From: an uncultured Rhodobiaceae bacterium
GTDB taxonomy: Bacteria; Pseudomonadota; Alphaproteobacteria; Rhizobiales; TMED25
Direction: 5' to 3'
Length of the DNA stretch: 35,224 bases
Assembly: GCA_913030915.1 (NCBI GenBank)
Contig: CAJWEW010000001.1
Coordinates: forward strand, 1-35,224
Position 1 is the first letter of the stretch, and each line of letters starts with the position of its first letter. This document shows, piece after piece, positions 1 through 8,756 of the stretch. The position numbers and the translations under genes were made by a program. The notes below the pieces were generated by a model, which was given only the letters and a program-made list of their open reading frames with translations, did no database searches and was not told the DNA's origin.

Positions 1-276
1 AAGATTCCCCACATGGGTTGGAATACTATTAAACTTAATAGAGCCCACAGTATTTTCAATGGATTAGAGGATCAGGAAGAAACGACTGTATATTTTGTAC
101 ATTCATATTATTTTCAAGTAAAAAGAATGGAAAATTTATTGGGCTACTGCGAATACGGCAGTGAAATTACCGCAGTTATTGGCAAAGATAATATCATTGG
201 ATGTCAATTTCATCCTGAGAAAAGTCAGAAAATAGGTTTGGAATTTATTAATAATTTTATAAATTGGAGTCCTTAA
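1..276 (+). CDS. hisH: Imidazole glycerol phosphate synthase, glutamine amidotransferase subunit (3' part)
   Basis: C-terminal part of HisH; the reading frame is open to base 1, so the gene starts outside the window. HisH hydrolyses glutamine and passes ammonia to HisF for the fifth committed step of histidine synthesis. Visible family landmarks are the PHMGWN motif right at the edge, YFVHSYYF in the middle, and CQFHPEKS near the end, whose His and Glu complete the class I amidotransferase Cys-His-Glu triad; the nucleophilic Cys lies upstream of the window. The stop TAA (274-276) shares one base with the hisA ATG (TAATG), so the two are translationally coupled. It is the first visible gene of a hisH-hisA-hisF-hisE-coaA run, an order common in alphaproteobacteria. 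Confidence 0.95.
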   Translation, partial: KIPHMGWNTIKLNRAHSIFNGLEDQEETTVYFVHSYYFQVKRMENLLGYCEYGSEITAVIGKDNIIGCQFHPEKSQKIGLEFINNFINWSP

Positions 277-1007
277 TGATCCTATTTCCAGCTATTGATA
301 TTAAGAACGGTGAATGTGTCAGGCTCCGATTAGGAGATATACAGGACTCTAAGATTTATAATAGTAATCCACTTTCACAAGCAAAAAAATTCCAAGAAAT
401 AGGTTTTGAGTGGGTACATATTGTTGATCTTGATGCCGCTGTCAATGGACAAAGTAAAAACAAACCTATTATTGAAGAAATAATAAAAAAAACAAAATTA
501 AAGGTTCAACTCGGTGGTGGGATCAGAACAATTGAGATGATTGATTATTGGCTATCACTTGGAGCCAAAAAAATAGTTCTCGGCACAATTAGCATTACAA
601 ATATTAGTTTGGTAAAAGAAGTCGCAAATAAATATCCTCAAAAAATTGTTTTAGCGCTTGATAGCAAAGATGATTTTATATGTATAGAGGGATGGAAGAA
701 GCAAACAGGGGTCAATATTTTTGATCTAATTAAGGAGTATGATAACACTGAAATTGACTCGATACTTCACACAGATATAAATAGGGATGGGATGCTTGAG
801 GGATTGAATTTTAAGGGTTCTAAAAAATTAGCCATGGCAACTAATATATCGGTGATACTAAGTGGGGGTTTAAAGTCTATTGAAGACATTAAAAAATTAA
901 AAAAAAATGATAATTCAATTTTCAAGGGAGCAATAATTGGCAAGGCTCTCTACGAAAAAAAAATAGATCCTACAGAAGCACTTAAAATTATCAATAGTGA
1001 GGGTTAA
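276..1007 (+). CDS. hisA: Phosphoribosylformimino-5-aminoimidazole carboxamide ribotide isomerase
   Basis: 243-residue (beta/alpha)8-barrel isomerase that opens the ribose ring of ProFAR to give PRFAR in histidine synthesis. Seen: FPAIDIKNGECVRL at the N-terminus with the catalytic base Asp8, the second catalytic Asp129 in the ALDSKDD segment, and the phosphate-binding glycines QLGGGIRT and LSGGLKS of the two half-barrels. A TTG at 264 would add four residues, but the ATG at 276 is preceded by GGAG (266-269) at good spacing and gives the conserved start, so I use 276. It overlaps hisH by one base and is followed after three bases by hisF. Confidence 0.97.
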   Translation: MILFPAIDIKNGECVRLRLGDIQDSKIYNSNPLSQAKKFQEIGFEWVHIVDLDAAVNGQSKNKPIIEEIIKKTKLKVQLGGGIRTIEMIDYWLSLGAKKIVLGTISITNISLVKEVANKYPQKIVLALDSKDDFICIEGWKKQTGVNIFDLIKEYDNTEIDSILHTDINRDGMLEGLNFKGSKKLAMATNISVILSGGLKSIEDIKKLKKNDNSIFKGAIIGKALYEKKIDPTEALKIINSEG

Positions 1008-1010
1008 TAA

Positions 1011-1769
1011 TTGTTAAAGTCGAGAATAATACCATGCTTGGATGTCAATAATGGGCGAGTTGTGAAAGGCACAAATTTTGTAAATCTAAGAGATGCCGGA
1101 GATCCAGTTGAAGTTGCTAAAATATATGATGAACAGGGTGCCGATGAGGTATGTTTTTTAGATATCACCGCAAGCCATGAGAACAGAGATACGATCTATG
1201 ACATTGTGAGAAAAACTGCAGAAGTATGTTTTATGCCATTAACAGTTGGTGGCGGTGTAAGTAAAATAGAACACATACGAACATTATTGTTATCTGGAGC
1301 CGATAAAGTATCGGTAAATTCTGCAGCAGTTAAAGATAATAATTTTGTTCGACACTCGGCAGACAAGTATGGTTCTCAATGTATCGTGGTTGCTGTAGAT
1401 GCAAAAAAAAATAATGCAGAGAATAAGTGGGAAGTTTATACTCACGGAGGCAGAATTAATACTGAGATTGATGTGTTGCATTATGTTGAAAGAATTGTAT
1501 CATTGGGTGCAGGTGAGCTGCTCATCACATCAATGGACAAAGATGGAACAAGATCTGGATTTGACAATATACTAATTAAGAAAATTACAGACATTGTGAA
1601 TGTTCCAGTTATTGCGAGCGGCGGGGGTGGTAACCTTCAACACCTTGTTGATGGTATTAAGGTGGGGCATGCCGACGCCGTATTAGCGGCCTCCATTTTT
1701 CATTTTGGGGAATACACAATTAATGAAGCCAAGCAGTATATGAAGGAACAGGGCATTAACGTCAGATAG
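1011..1769 (+). CDS. hisF: Imidazole glycerol phosphate synthase, cyclase subunit
   Basis: 252-residue cyclase partner of HisH; it turns PRFAR plus ammonia into imidazole glycerol phosphate and AICAR. The (beta/alpha)8 fold is recognisable from [17 protein letters not shown], with catalytic Asp11, and VVAVDAKK, with catalytic Asp130; phosphate-binding glycine loops are at TVGGGV and ASGGGG. The start codon is TTG at 1011, supported by GAGGG at 999-1003, seven bases upstream, and by the exact position of Asp11 expected for the family. Only three bases separate it from hisA. The length is normal. Confidence 0.97.
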   Translation: MLKSRIIPCLDVNNGRVVKGTNFVNLRDAGDPVEVAKIYDEQGADEVCFLDITASHENRDTIYDIVRKTAEVCFMPLTVGGGVSKIEHIRTLLLSGADKVSVNSAAVKDNNFVRHSADKYGSQCIVVAVDAKKNNAENKWEVYTHGGRINTEIDVLHYVERIVSLGAGELLITSMDKDGTRSGFDNILIKKITDIVNVPVIASGGGGNLQHLVDGIKVGHADAVLAASIFHFGEYTINEAKQYMKEQGINVR

Positions 1770-1777
1770 GGGGATTT

Positions 1778-2110
1778 ATGTCTGAAAACTCAATGAAAAA
1801 TATAAACTATTTAGAAAAGCTTACAGAAACAATAAAGAATAACGCTTTCAAGGATGAAGAATTTTCATATACTGCAAAATTAATCGGAGACATTGAGTAT
1901 TTATCTAAAAAAATCGGTGAAGAAGCATCTGAAGTAATAATTGCAGCGCTATCTAAGGACAGAGAAAACCTTAAAAAAGAGGCTGCAGATCTGATTTATC
2001 ATCTAATGGTATTGCTCGAGCAAGGTAATTTAAGTATTGACGATGTTTGCGGCGAACTTATGCGAAGAAAAGGTGTGTCAGGTCATGAAGAAAAAAAATC
2101 TAGAAAATAG
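1778..2110 (+). CDS. hisE: Phosphoribosyl-ATP pyrophosphatase
   Basis: 110-residue all-alpha MazG-like enzyme that hydrolyses phosphoribosyl-ATP to phosphoribosyl-AMP, the second step of histidine synthesis. The metal-binding acidic motif is clear in KKIGEEASEVIIAA followed by KKEAADLIYHLMVLL. It is a stand-alone HisE, not fused to HisI, as in most alphaproteobacteria. The ATG is preceded by a strong AGGGGG ribosome site just after the hisF stop, eight bases away. The C-terminus is Lys/Arg-rich. Confidence 0.95.
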   Translation: MSENSMKNINYLEKLTETIKNNAFKDEEFSYTAKLIGDIEYLSKKIGEEASEVIIAALSKDRENLKKEAADLIYHLMVLLEQGNLSIDDVCGELMRRKGVSGHEEKKSRK

Positions 2111-2121
2111 TAATTTATCAC

Positions 2122-3072
2122 ATGCATCAATCAAAAAATGAAAATTCACCTTATATAATTTTTTCAAGAGAAGAATGGGCTGATTTGGGTTTTGGCGCTA
2201 CTTTAAATCTAACTGAAAATGAAATATTAGAGCTCAGAGGCTTAAATGAACCAATGTCAATAGATGAGGTCCGAGATGTGTATTTACCAATTTCTCGCCT
2301 CTTAAATTTATATATATCTGGTACGGAAAAATTATTTGAGGCAACCAATTTATTTTTAGGAAAAAAAAATTTTAAAGTACCATTTATCATCGGTATTGGT
2401 GGGTCTGTTGCAGTTGGAAAAAGTACAACTTCAAGAATTCTTCAAGCTTTATTATCCAAATGGTCAGATAATATAACGGTATCACTTGTCAATACAGACG
2501 GTTTTTTGATGAGTAATAGCAACCTTGAAAAGAGATCTTTGATGGAGCGTAAGGGTTTTCCTGAGAGCTACAACTTAACACTATTACTTGATTTTTTAAA
2601 TTCAGTTAAATCAGGAAAATCAAATGTTAAAGCGCCTGTTTACTCGCATTTGCTCTATGACAATGTTCCTGATGAATTTATTAACGTAAACAAACCCGAT
2701 ATTCTAATTATCGAGGGATTAAATGTGCTTCAACCTGCCCCCCTTCCAAGTGATGGTAACGCCATTCCGTATGTATCCGATTTTTTTGATTTTTCAATAT
2801 TTGTTGATGCAGATGAAAAGAATATAAAAAATTGGTACATTCAGAGATTTTTGAAACTAAAAGCGACTGCCTTTAAGGAAGAAAAATCATATTTTAATAA
2901 ATATTCATATTTATTAGATGAAGAGGCGGTTAATGTTGCAACGTCACTTTGGGAAAAAATAAATTACGTGAATTTGATAGAAAATATTTTGCCAACTAGG
3001 CAAAGAGCTAGCTTAATACTTAGAAAGTCAGAAAATCATTCCGTTAATCAAATTTCATTGAGAAAGCTATAA
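2122..3072 (+). CDS. coaA: Pantothenate kinase, type I
   Basis: 316 residues, the same length as E. coli CoaA. It phosphorylates pantothenate with ATP, the usual rate-setting step of CoA synthesis. Seen: the P-loop GSVAVGKST at residues 94-102, VNTDGFL (Walker-B-like/substrate region) and a C-terminal end SVNQISLRKL typical of the family. It starts 11 bases after hisE with no clear Shine-Dalgarno sequence, so it probably belongs to the his transcript; hisE-coaA adjacency is conserved in alphaproteobacteria. Its last 25 bases overlap the end of the convergent PfkB-family gene. In E. coli this enzyme is feedback-inhibited by CoA; that is family knowledge and not visible here. Confidence 0.96.
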   Translation: MHQSKNENSPYIIFSREEWADLGFGATLNLTENEILELRGLNEPMSIDEVRDVYLPISRLLNLYISGTEKLFEATNLFLGKKNFKVPFIIGIGGSVAVGKSTTSRILQALLSKWSDNITVSLVNTDGFLMSNSNLEKRSLMERKGFPESYNLTLLLDFLNSVKSGKSNVKAPVYSHLLYDNVPDEFINVNKPDILIIEGLNVLQPAPLPSDGNAIPYVSDFFDFSIFVDADEKNIKNWYIQRFLKLKATAFKEEKSYFNKYSYLLDEEAVNVATSLWEKINYVNLIENILPTRQRASLILRKSENHSVNQISLRKL

Positions 3073-4064
3073 GACGTATCTCTGGATATTTTTTTTATTT
3101 CCTTGTAATCAGAAAAATCTAATTTACCACCATCTCTTTTTAAAATTTTTGAAGCAATAAAGTTGCCAGTCTTCAAACAGTCAATTGGGCTTGATTTATT
3201 TAAGTATGCTTTTAGGTACCCAGAGACAAATAAATCACCCGCCCCTGTTGTATCTGTGCAATCTTCCACATCGTTTGTCGAAGCATGAATTAGTACACCC
3301 TTTTCGATGGACAGGGAGCCATCCTTCCCAGATGTCATGATTAATCTTTCTACAAACTCTGAAAGCTCAATCATTTTCTTTATAAGATCTATTTCTGTCT
3401 TAACCTCTAAGAGAGCCTTCATCTCCATTTTATTACCAAAAATAAGATTTACATCATTGGACTTAATTAGATTTAAAAAATCATCTCTATATTTGTCAAC
3501 ACAATCCATATCTGATAGAGAAATTGCTACAAAGCCATTATTCTTTTTTGTACTTCGGATTGACCTGGATACAAGTTCGAGTCCATGGGGCGAGTATAAT
3601 ATGTACCCTTCTATAAAAATACCAGAAATCCCACTAAAAGCAGCTTTTGGTATGTCCAATGAATCAAGCTCTGCAGAGGCCCCTGGAAAAGTATACATAG
3701 TTCTTTCCCCATCTGGTGTTACATAAACAAGTGAACGTCCTGTTATTGATTTACCATCAATTACCATAAGGCCTGTTTCTACCTGATGCTTTTTATTCTC
3801 CTCGAGATAGACTTTCCCGAATTGATCATTACCAATTTTCCCTATGAAGCATACTTTTTCTTCCAGCATTGATAAACCACAAGCGCTATTATTTGCACTC
3901 CCACCCGGAAGTATTTTTTTATTTGATACCAGCTTGATTTTATCATTAATCTCATTTTGAGAGACAATTTGCATTTTACCAATAAAATTAGGATCAATTT
4001 GATCTATCTCATCGAGGTGAGAGATTACATCGATAATTGCATTACCAATAAAAAGTACACTCAT
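3048..4064 (-). CDS. PfkB/ribokinase-family sugar kinase, probably adenosine kinase
   Basis: 338-residue ribokinase-fold kinase. Seen: FIGNAIIDV at the N-terminus, the PfkB signature region GGSANNSACGLSMLE (residues 54-68) and CTDTTGAGD with the catalytic Asp at about residue 277. The pattern GNAIIDV, then GGSANN, then TPDGERTM resembles alphaproteobacterial proteins annotated as adenosine kinase, but substrate cannot be fixed from sequence alone; another nucleoside or sugar is possible. It is the last gene of the minus-strand dnaK-dnaJ-dapB-gpmA run, 15 bases after gpmA, and ends inside coaA (stop TGA at 3048-3050). Confidence 0.85.
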   Translation of the reverse strand: MSVLFIGNAIIDVISHLDEIDQIDPNFIGKMQIVSQNEINDKIKLVSNKKILPGGSANNSACGLSMLEEKVCFIGKIGNDQFGKVYLEENKKHQVETGLMVIDGKSITGRSLVYVTPDGERTMYTFPGASAELDSLDIPKAAFSGISGIFIEGYILYSPHGLELVSRSIRSTKKNNGFVAISLSDMDCVDKYRDDFLNLIKSNDVNLIFGNKMEMKALLEVKTEIDLIKKMIELSEFVERLIMTSGKDGSLSIEKGVLIHASTNDVEDCTDTTGAGDLFVSGYLKAYLNKSSPIDCLKTGNFIASKILKRDGGKLDFSDYKEIKKISRDTSYSFLNEI

Positions 4065-4079
4065 AATATGATTTGGTTT

Positions 4080-4700
4080 CTAATATCTTTTTACAAATAA
4101 CTCAGTTTTTTTGATTATTTTCTTATTTTCATATTCATAAACAATTGGGATCCCAGTTGTTATTTCAACATTCACAATTGCATCTTCACTCAACTCCTCT
4201 ACATGCATTATTATAGATCTGAGTGAGTTACCGTGAGCGGTAATTATGACATTTTCACCATTATGTAATTTGGGAAGTATATTTTTCTTGAAGTACGGGA
4301 TAGTACGGTTACAAGTATCTTTCAGGCTTTCCCCATTTTCTGGAGCAACATCATAGGAGCGTCTCCATAGTTTAACTTGTTCATCCCCCCATTTATTTCG
4401 TGCTTCATCTTTGTTCATGCCAGTTAAGCTGCCATAGTTTCTCTCATTTAATGCTTGGTCTGATATTATGGGGATATCTTTTTTTAATATATAAAGAACA
4501 ATTTCCAGTGTTTTGGCGGCTCTTTTGAGTGCACTCGTGTAGGCGTGATTAATATCAACCTTTAAATTCTGGATCGCAAATGCAGCTTTTTTCGCATCTA
4601 TTTTACCTTGATCAGTAAGACTCACATCTTCCCATCCGGTAAAAAGATTTAATTTGTTCCACTCGCTTTCACCGTGTCTTAATATAATCAATTTTGACAT
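4080..4700 (-). CDS. gpmA: 2,3-bisphosphoglycerate-dependent phosphoglycerate mutase
   Basis: 206-residue histidine phosphatase-fold enzyme interconverting 3- and 2-phosphoglycerate in glycolysis/gluconeogenesis. Seen: LRHGESEWN with phosphohistidine His9, FTGWEDVSLTDQG, LNERNYGSLTGMNK with the catalytic Glu, and TAHGNSLR with the second His (about 156). It is shorter than E. coli GpmA (about 250) but normal for the short alphaproteobacterial type. AGGA lies seven bases upstream of the ATG. It sits eight bases after dapB; the dapB-gpmA pairing downstream of dnaKJ is common in alphaproteobacteria. Confidence 0.95.
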   Translation of the reverse strand: MSKLIILRHGESEWNKLNLFTGWEDVSLTDQGKIDAKKAAFAIQNLKVDINHAYTSALKRAAKTLEIVLYILKKDIPIISDQALNERNYGSLTGMNKDEARNKWGDEQVKLWRRSYDVAPENGESLKDTCNRTIPYFKKNILPKLHNGENVIITAHGNSLRSIIMHVEELSEDAIVNVEITTGIPIVYEYENKKIIKKTELFVKRY

Positions 4701-4708
4701 ATAATTTC

Positions 4709-5509
4709 CTATTTTTCAATATTTAGAACATCATCCATACTGTAATAACCAGGGTCCTTGTCTTGCGACCATCTTGCCGCTAACATTGCCCCTTTTACAA
4801 AAATTTTTCGGCTCAACGCTGAATGGGATAAAGTAATCACTTCACTGTCGCCGGCAAAGATAACAGAGTGTTCACCGACTATATTCCCACCTCTAATTGA
4901 AGAAAAGCCGATGGTATTCTTATCTCTGCGACCAGTATTACCATATCTTTCATAAACAGCATTGTCTGTTAAATTTAATGATCTTCCTCTTGCCGCTGAG
5001 TTTCCTAATAATAATGCGGTACCGGAGGGTGCGTCGACTTTTTGATTATGATGTGTTTCCGTAATTTCTATATCAAAATCTGAAAGTACTTTAGCAATCT
5101 TTTCAGTCATTTGCGATAGTATATTTATACCGAGACTCATATTACCCGACTGAACAAGAACTGCGTGATTACCCGCTTTCTTTAACTTCTCAATTTCTTC
5201 ATTTCGAAAACCAGTCGTGCCAATTATATGCGAGATCCTAGCTTGCGCAGCTAATGTAGCATTTGTGAGTGTTGTTTCAGGATTAGTAAAGTCAATAATG
5301 ACATCAGCAGATTTAATAAGTTCTAAAATGTCAGAAACGATTTTGATATTCATATTAGCTTCACCAATTACTTCACCAATATCTTTTCCAATCCAGTCTG
5401 AACCGGCAGCTTCTGATGCACCAATGATGTCAATCTCAGCATCTTGATGGGCACATTTTAATAGTTCACGACCCATTCGCCCTGCTGCACCTGCAATAAT
5501 CACTTTCAT
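4709..5509 (-). CDS. dapB: 4-hydroxy-tetrahydrodipicolinate reductase
   Basis: 266-residue NAD(P)H-dependent reductase of the diaminopimelate/lysine pathway. Seen: the nucleotide-binding loop IIAGAAGRMGRELL at the N-terminus, the cofactor region IIGTTGFR, and the catalytic/substrate segment ETHHNQKVDAPSGTAL with the paired His and the Lys typical of DapB. Full length. It follows dnaJ after a 73-base gap, which holds AT-rich sequence and a small TCATC/GATGA inverted repeat but no convincing terminator, so both read-through from dnaKJ and a separate promoter are possible. Confidence 0.96.
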   Translation of the reverse strand: MKVIIAGAAGRMGRELLKCAHQDAEIDIIGASEAAGSDWIGKDIGEVIGEANMNIKIVSDILELIKSADVIIDFTNPETTLTNATLAAQARISHIIGTTGFRNEEIEKLKKAGNHAVLVQSGNMSLGINILSQMTEKIAKVLSDFDIEITETHHNQKVDAPSGTALLLGNSAARGRSLNLTDNAVYERYGNTGRRDKNTIGFSSIRGGNIVGEHSVIFAGDSEVITLSHSALSRKIFVKGAMLAARWSQDKDPGYYSMDDVLNIEK

Positions 5510-5582
5510 GATAGAACCGTATTATTTTAATTATAATTTTGTCATCATCTTACGATGAAATAACTCTTAATGCAAAAAATCT

Positions 5583-6704
5583 CTAAAAAAAATCTTTAAA
5601 TTTCTTAAAAAAACTGCTGCTGAGGGGGTTTGTTTTTTCATTTGATATTTTTTCGAATTCAGCGAGCAATTCTTTTTGTCTTTTTGTAAGATTAATTGGT
5701 GTTTCTACAATAATTTGTAAGTGAAGATCCCCAAAATTATTTCTTCTTATAACTGGCATCCCCTTACCTCTTAATCTTAATTGTTTATTATTTTGAGAGC
5801 CTTCAGGTAAACTAACGCTTAGTTTGCCGCCATCAATTGTTGGGATATCAATCTGACCACCGAGGGTTGCTCGTACCATGGATACAGGAATATTTAGATA
5901 TAAATCCTGCCCATCTCTTTGAAACAGTTTGTGGGGCTTGATTGATACAAATATATATAAATCACCAGTTCTGCCACCCCTAATTCCAGCCTCCCCTTGA
6001 CCACTAAGCCTGATCCTATTACCGTCTTCAACGCCAGCAGGGATATTAACGTTTAATTTCTTAGGTTTTTTTACTCTTCCTTCGCCACTACATGATCTGC
6101 ATGGATTTACGATAATCTGCCCCCTGCCTTGGCATGATGTACAGGTTCTCTCTATTGTGAAAAAACCTTGGCTTGCGCGTGTTTTTCCTGACCCTTGGCA
6201 ATTCGGACAAATTATCGGTGCTTCTCCTTTTTCACTGCCATTACCGTTACAGTTTGCGCAAACGGAATTCATCGGGACATTGATAGTATCAGATTTCCCA
6301 TGGTATGCCTCTTCGAGGGTTATTTCCATGTTATATCTTAAATCAGAGCCTCTATTCGAGGCTTCTTGGGATCTCGATGTTGATGAAAAGTCACCAAAAA
6401 AGTCGTTAAATATATCGGAAAACGCTGAAGAAAAATTACCATCAAACCCACCCGAGGAAGGACCTCTTCCACCCGAACCATCAAATGCTGCATGTCCATA
6501 TCTGTCGTAGGCGGCTCTACTTTCAGGGTTTTTTAGTCTTTCATATGCTTCTGATATTTCTTTGAATTTTGCTTCAGATTCTGGATTACCTGCATTGTGA
6601 TCAGGATGGTATTCCTTTGCGAGTTTTCTAAAGGCGCTCTTTAGTGACTTATCATCACAATTTTTTTCGACTCCCAATACGTCATAGTAATCTTTTTTTG
6701 CCAT
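5583..6704 (-). CDS. dnaJ: Chaperone protein DnaJ
   Basis: 373-residue type I Hsp40 co-chaperone of DnaK. Domains in order: J domain 1-70 with the HPD tripeptide at 33-35; Gly/Phe-rich linker about 75-110; zinc domain with four CxxCxGxG repeats whose Cys pairs fall at 149/152, 166/169, 188/191 and 202/205; C-terminal substrate-binding domains. All eight zinc cysteines are present. AAGGAAG precedes the ATG. It lies 32 bases after dnaK with no terminator visible between, so the two are co-transcribed, most likely from the heat-shock-type promoter at 8701-8728. Confidence 0.98.
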   Translation of the reverse strand: MAKKDYYDVLGVEKNCDDKSLKSAFRKLAKEYHPDHNAGNPESEAKFKEISEAYERLKNPESRAAYDRYGHAAFDGSGGRGPSSGGFDGNFSSAFSDIFNDFFGDFSSTSRSQEASNRGSDLRYNMEITLEEAYHGKSDTINVPMNSVCANCNGNGSEKGEAPIICPNCQGSGKTRASQGFFTIERTCTSCQGRGQIIVNPCRSCSGEGRVKKPKKLNVNIPAGVEDGNRIRLSGQGEAGIRGGRTGDLYIFVSIKPHKLFQRDGQDLYLNIPVSMVRATLGGQIDIPTIDGGKLSVSLPEGSQNNKQLRLRGKGMPVIRRNNFGDLHLQIIVETPINLTKRQKELLAEFEKISNEKTNPLSSSFFKKFKDFF

Positions 6705-6736
6705 ACCAGTCTTCCTTTGATTAGGAGGGCTATTGA

Positions 6737-8638
6737 TTATGTATTTTTATCTTCATCAACTTCTTCAAAATCAGCGTCTACAATCGTACTGTCTTCGGGC
6801 TCTGGGTTCTCAGTCTCATCGTTTTGAGCATCCCCTTGTGCTTTGTAGATTGCCTCCCCTAGCTTCATAGCTTCCTGAGTCAAGGCTTCGAGATCACTAG
6901 CTATTTTTGCGGAGTCATCACTTTCCAAAGATGTTTTCAATTGATTAATGGCATCTTCGATCGATTTTTTATCATCTTCATTAATTTTATCACTATTTTC
7001 GGAGAGACTTTTTTCTGTTCCGTGTATTAATGATTCTGCTTGGTTTTTTGTCTCTATAAGCTCTTTTTTGGCCTTATCCTCTTCCGCGTGTTCTTCCGCA
7101 TCTTTAACCATTTTTTCGATATCATCATCTGATAGTCCGCCAGAGGCTTGAATCTTGATTGATTGTTCTTTATTCGTAGCTTTGTCAACTGCTTTTACGT
7201 TTACAATTCCATTTGCATCAATATCAAAAGTTACTTCGATTTGCGGAATACCACGTGGAGCCGGAGATATTCCAACGAGATCAAAATTTCCTAATAGTTT
7301 GTTATCTGCTGCCATTTCTCTTTCGCCTTGGAAAACTCTTATTGTAACAGCTGACTGGTTATCTTCTGCAGTTGAAAAAGTCTGACTTTTTTTTGTAGGA
7401 ATTGTTGTGTTTCTATCAATCAGTCTAGTAAATACACCGCCCAAGGTTTCAATGCCAAGTGACAGCGGTGTTACGTCGAGAAGAAGTACATCTTTCACAT
7501 CCCCTTGTAAAACACCCGCTTGTATGGCAGCGCCAATTGCAACGACTTCGTCAGGGTTAACTCCTCTGTGGGGTTCTTTCCCAAAGAAGTTATGCACTTT
7601 TTCGAGAACTTTCGGCATTCTTGACATTCCACCAACCATTACAACTTCGTCAATCTCGCCGGCTTTTAGTCCTGCGTCCTTGAGTGCTTTCTGACATGGT
7701 GTGATTGTATTTTCAATCAGATCTGCAACAAGTGTTTCAAATTTGGCCCTTGTTAGTTTTATATTAAGATGTTTTGGTCCTGATTGATCAGCGGTAATAA
7801 AGGGCAGATTTATTTCAGTTTGAGTAGTAGAGGATAACTCTATTTTTGCCTTTTCTGCAGCTTCTTTTAGTCTCTGAAGAGCGAGTTTATCCTTCAGTAG
7901 ATCTACAGCCTGATCTTTCTTAAATTCATCAGCGAGATAATTCACAAGCCTTGTATCGAAATCCTCTCCACCTAGAAATGTATCCCCATTTGTTGATTTG
8001 ACCTCAAATACTCCATCCCCAATCTCTAGAATTGATATATCAAATGTACCTCCACCAAGATCGTATACAGCTATTGTTTGTCCATCTTTACGATCAAGAC
8101 CATAAGCTAGTGCCGCCGCAGTTGGTTCGTTAATAATCCTCAAGACGTCAAGGCCTGCAATTTTTCCTGCATCTTTTGTAGCTTGTCTTTGCGCATCGTT
8201 GAAATACGCAGGGACTGTAATAACCGCTTGAGTAACATTTTCAGAGAGATAGCTTTCAGCTGTTTCTTTCATTTTTTGAAGTATAAATGCAGATATTTGT
8301 GAGGGTGAATATTTTTCGGATTGAGCCTCAACCCAAGCATCCCCATTATCAGCCTTGGAAATCTTGAATGGTACAATATCTTTATCTTTTTTAACAAGAG
8401 GATCGTCAAATCTTCTTCCCATAAGTCTTTTCACAGCAAAAAGTGTGTTTTCAGGGTTTGTGACGGCTTGACGTTTGGCTGGGAGTCCTGTTATGCGTTC
8501 AGAGTCTTCACCAAATGCAACCATTGATGGCGTAGTCCTTGCGCCTTCAGAATTTTCGATAACTTTTGGATCCTTGCCGTCCATAACAGCCACACAAGAA
8601 TTCGTTGTTCCCAGATCAATGCCTATAATTTTAGCCAT
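6737..8638 (-). CDS. dnaK: Chaperone protein DnaK (Hsp70)
   Basis: 633-residue Hsp70. Seen: [18 protein letters not shown] at the N-terminus, the nucleotide-binding-domain signatures [14 protein letters not shown] and [12 protein letters not shown], the interdomain linker [13 protein letters not shown], and an acidic C-terminal tail ending [13 protein letters not shown], close to the EEVKDKK-type end of bacterial DnaK. Full length. Its nucleotide exchange factor gene grpE is not in the window. It is first in dnaK-dnaJ and preceded by a 118-base gap carrying the candidate sigma32 promoter. AAGGAG is visible just upstream of the ATG. Confidence 0.98.
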   Translation of the reverse strand: MAKIIGIDLGTTNSCVAVMDGKDPKVIENSEGARTTPSMVAFGEDSERITGLPAKRQAVTNPENTLFAVKRLMGRRFDDPLVKKDKDIVPFKISKADNGDAWVEAQSEKYSPSQISAFILQKMKETAESYLSENVTQAVITVPAYFNDAQRQATKDAGKIAGLDVLRIINEPTAAALAYGLDRKDGQTIAVYDLGGGTFDISILEIGDGVFEVKSTNGDTFLGGEDFDTRLVNYLADEFKKDQAVDLLKDKLALQRLKEAAEKAKIELSSTTQTEINLPFITADQSGPKHLNIKLTRAKFETLVADLIENTITPCQKALKDAGLKAGEIDEVVMVGGMSRMPKVLEKVHNFFGKEPHRGVNPDEVVAIGAAIQAGVLQGDVKDVLLLDVTPLSLGIETLGGVFTRLIDRNTTIPTKKSQTFSTAEDNQSAVTIRVFQGEREMAADNKLLGNFDLVGISPAPRGIPQIEVTFDIDANGIVNVKAVDKATNKEQSIKIQASGGLSDDDIEKMVKDAEEHAEEDKAKKELIETKNQAESLIHGTEKSLSENSDKINEDDKKSIEDAINQLKTSLESDDSAKIASDLEALTQEAMKLGEAIYKAQGDAQNDETENPEPEDSTIVDADFEEVDEDKNT

Positions 8639-8687
8639 CTTTTATACTCCTTATTATTAAAAAAGTAATGAATATAATAAATATAGT

Positions 8688-8708
8688 CCCTATAAGTGTT
8701 ATATAGGG
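8688..8708. repeat. 7-bp inverted repeat in the dnaK upstream region
   Basis: Perfect arms CCCTATA (8688-8694) and TATAGGG (8702-8708) around a 7-base loop. The right arm coincides with the proposed dnaK -10 element and the left arm would lie near the transcription start. It does not match the CIRCE/HrcA element. It may be an operator or a short 5' RNA hairpin. Confidence 0.6.
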
Positions 8709-8728
8709 CTAAAAATTATTCCTACAAG
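8701..8728 (-). promoter_or_regulatory. Candidate sigma32 (RpoH) promoter of dnaK-dnaJ
   Basis: Read on the minus strand, CTTGTA (8728-8723) is followed after 14 bases by CCCTATAT (8708-8701). This resembles the RpoH pattern CTTGAA, 11-16 bases, CCCCATnT, and the C-Y-T-A-T form seen in alphaproteobacteria. It is placed about 60 bases upstream of the dnaK start, as expected for a heat-shock gene. The assignment is from motif resemblance only. Confidence 0.6.
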
Positions 8729-8756
8729 ATATCTGCTAATTTTTTTTGTTAAATTT

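Noticed and set aside
264-275. TTG start for hisA at 264
   Set aside because: The ATG at 276 has GGAG at good spacing and gives the conserved N-terminus with Asp8; the earlier TTG overlaps that ribosome site.
3307-3726. 139-codon open frame on the plus strand inside the PfkB-family gene
   Set aside because: Antisense shadow with no family resemblance.
8688-8708. CIRCE element for HrcA at dnaK
   Set aside because: The arms CCCTATA/TATAGGG do not match TTAGCACTC/GAGTGCTAA.
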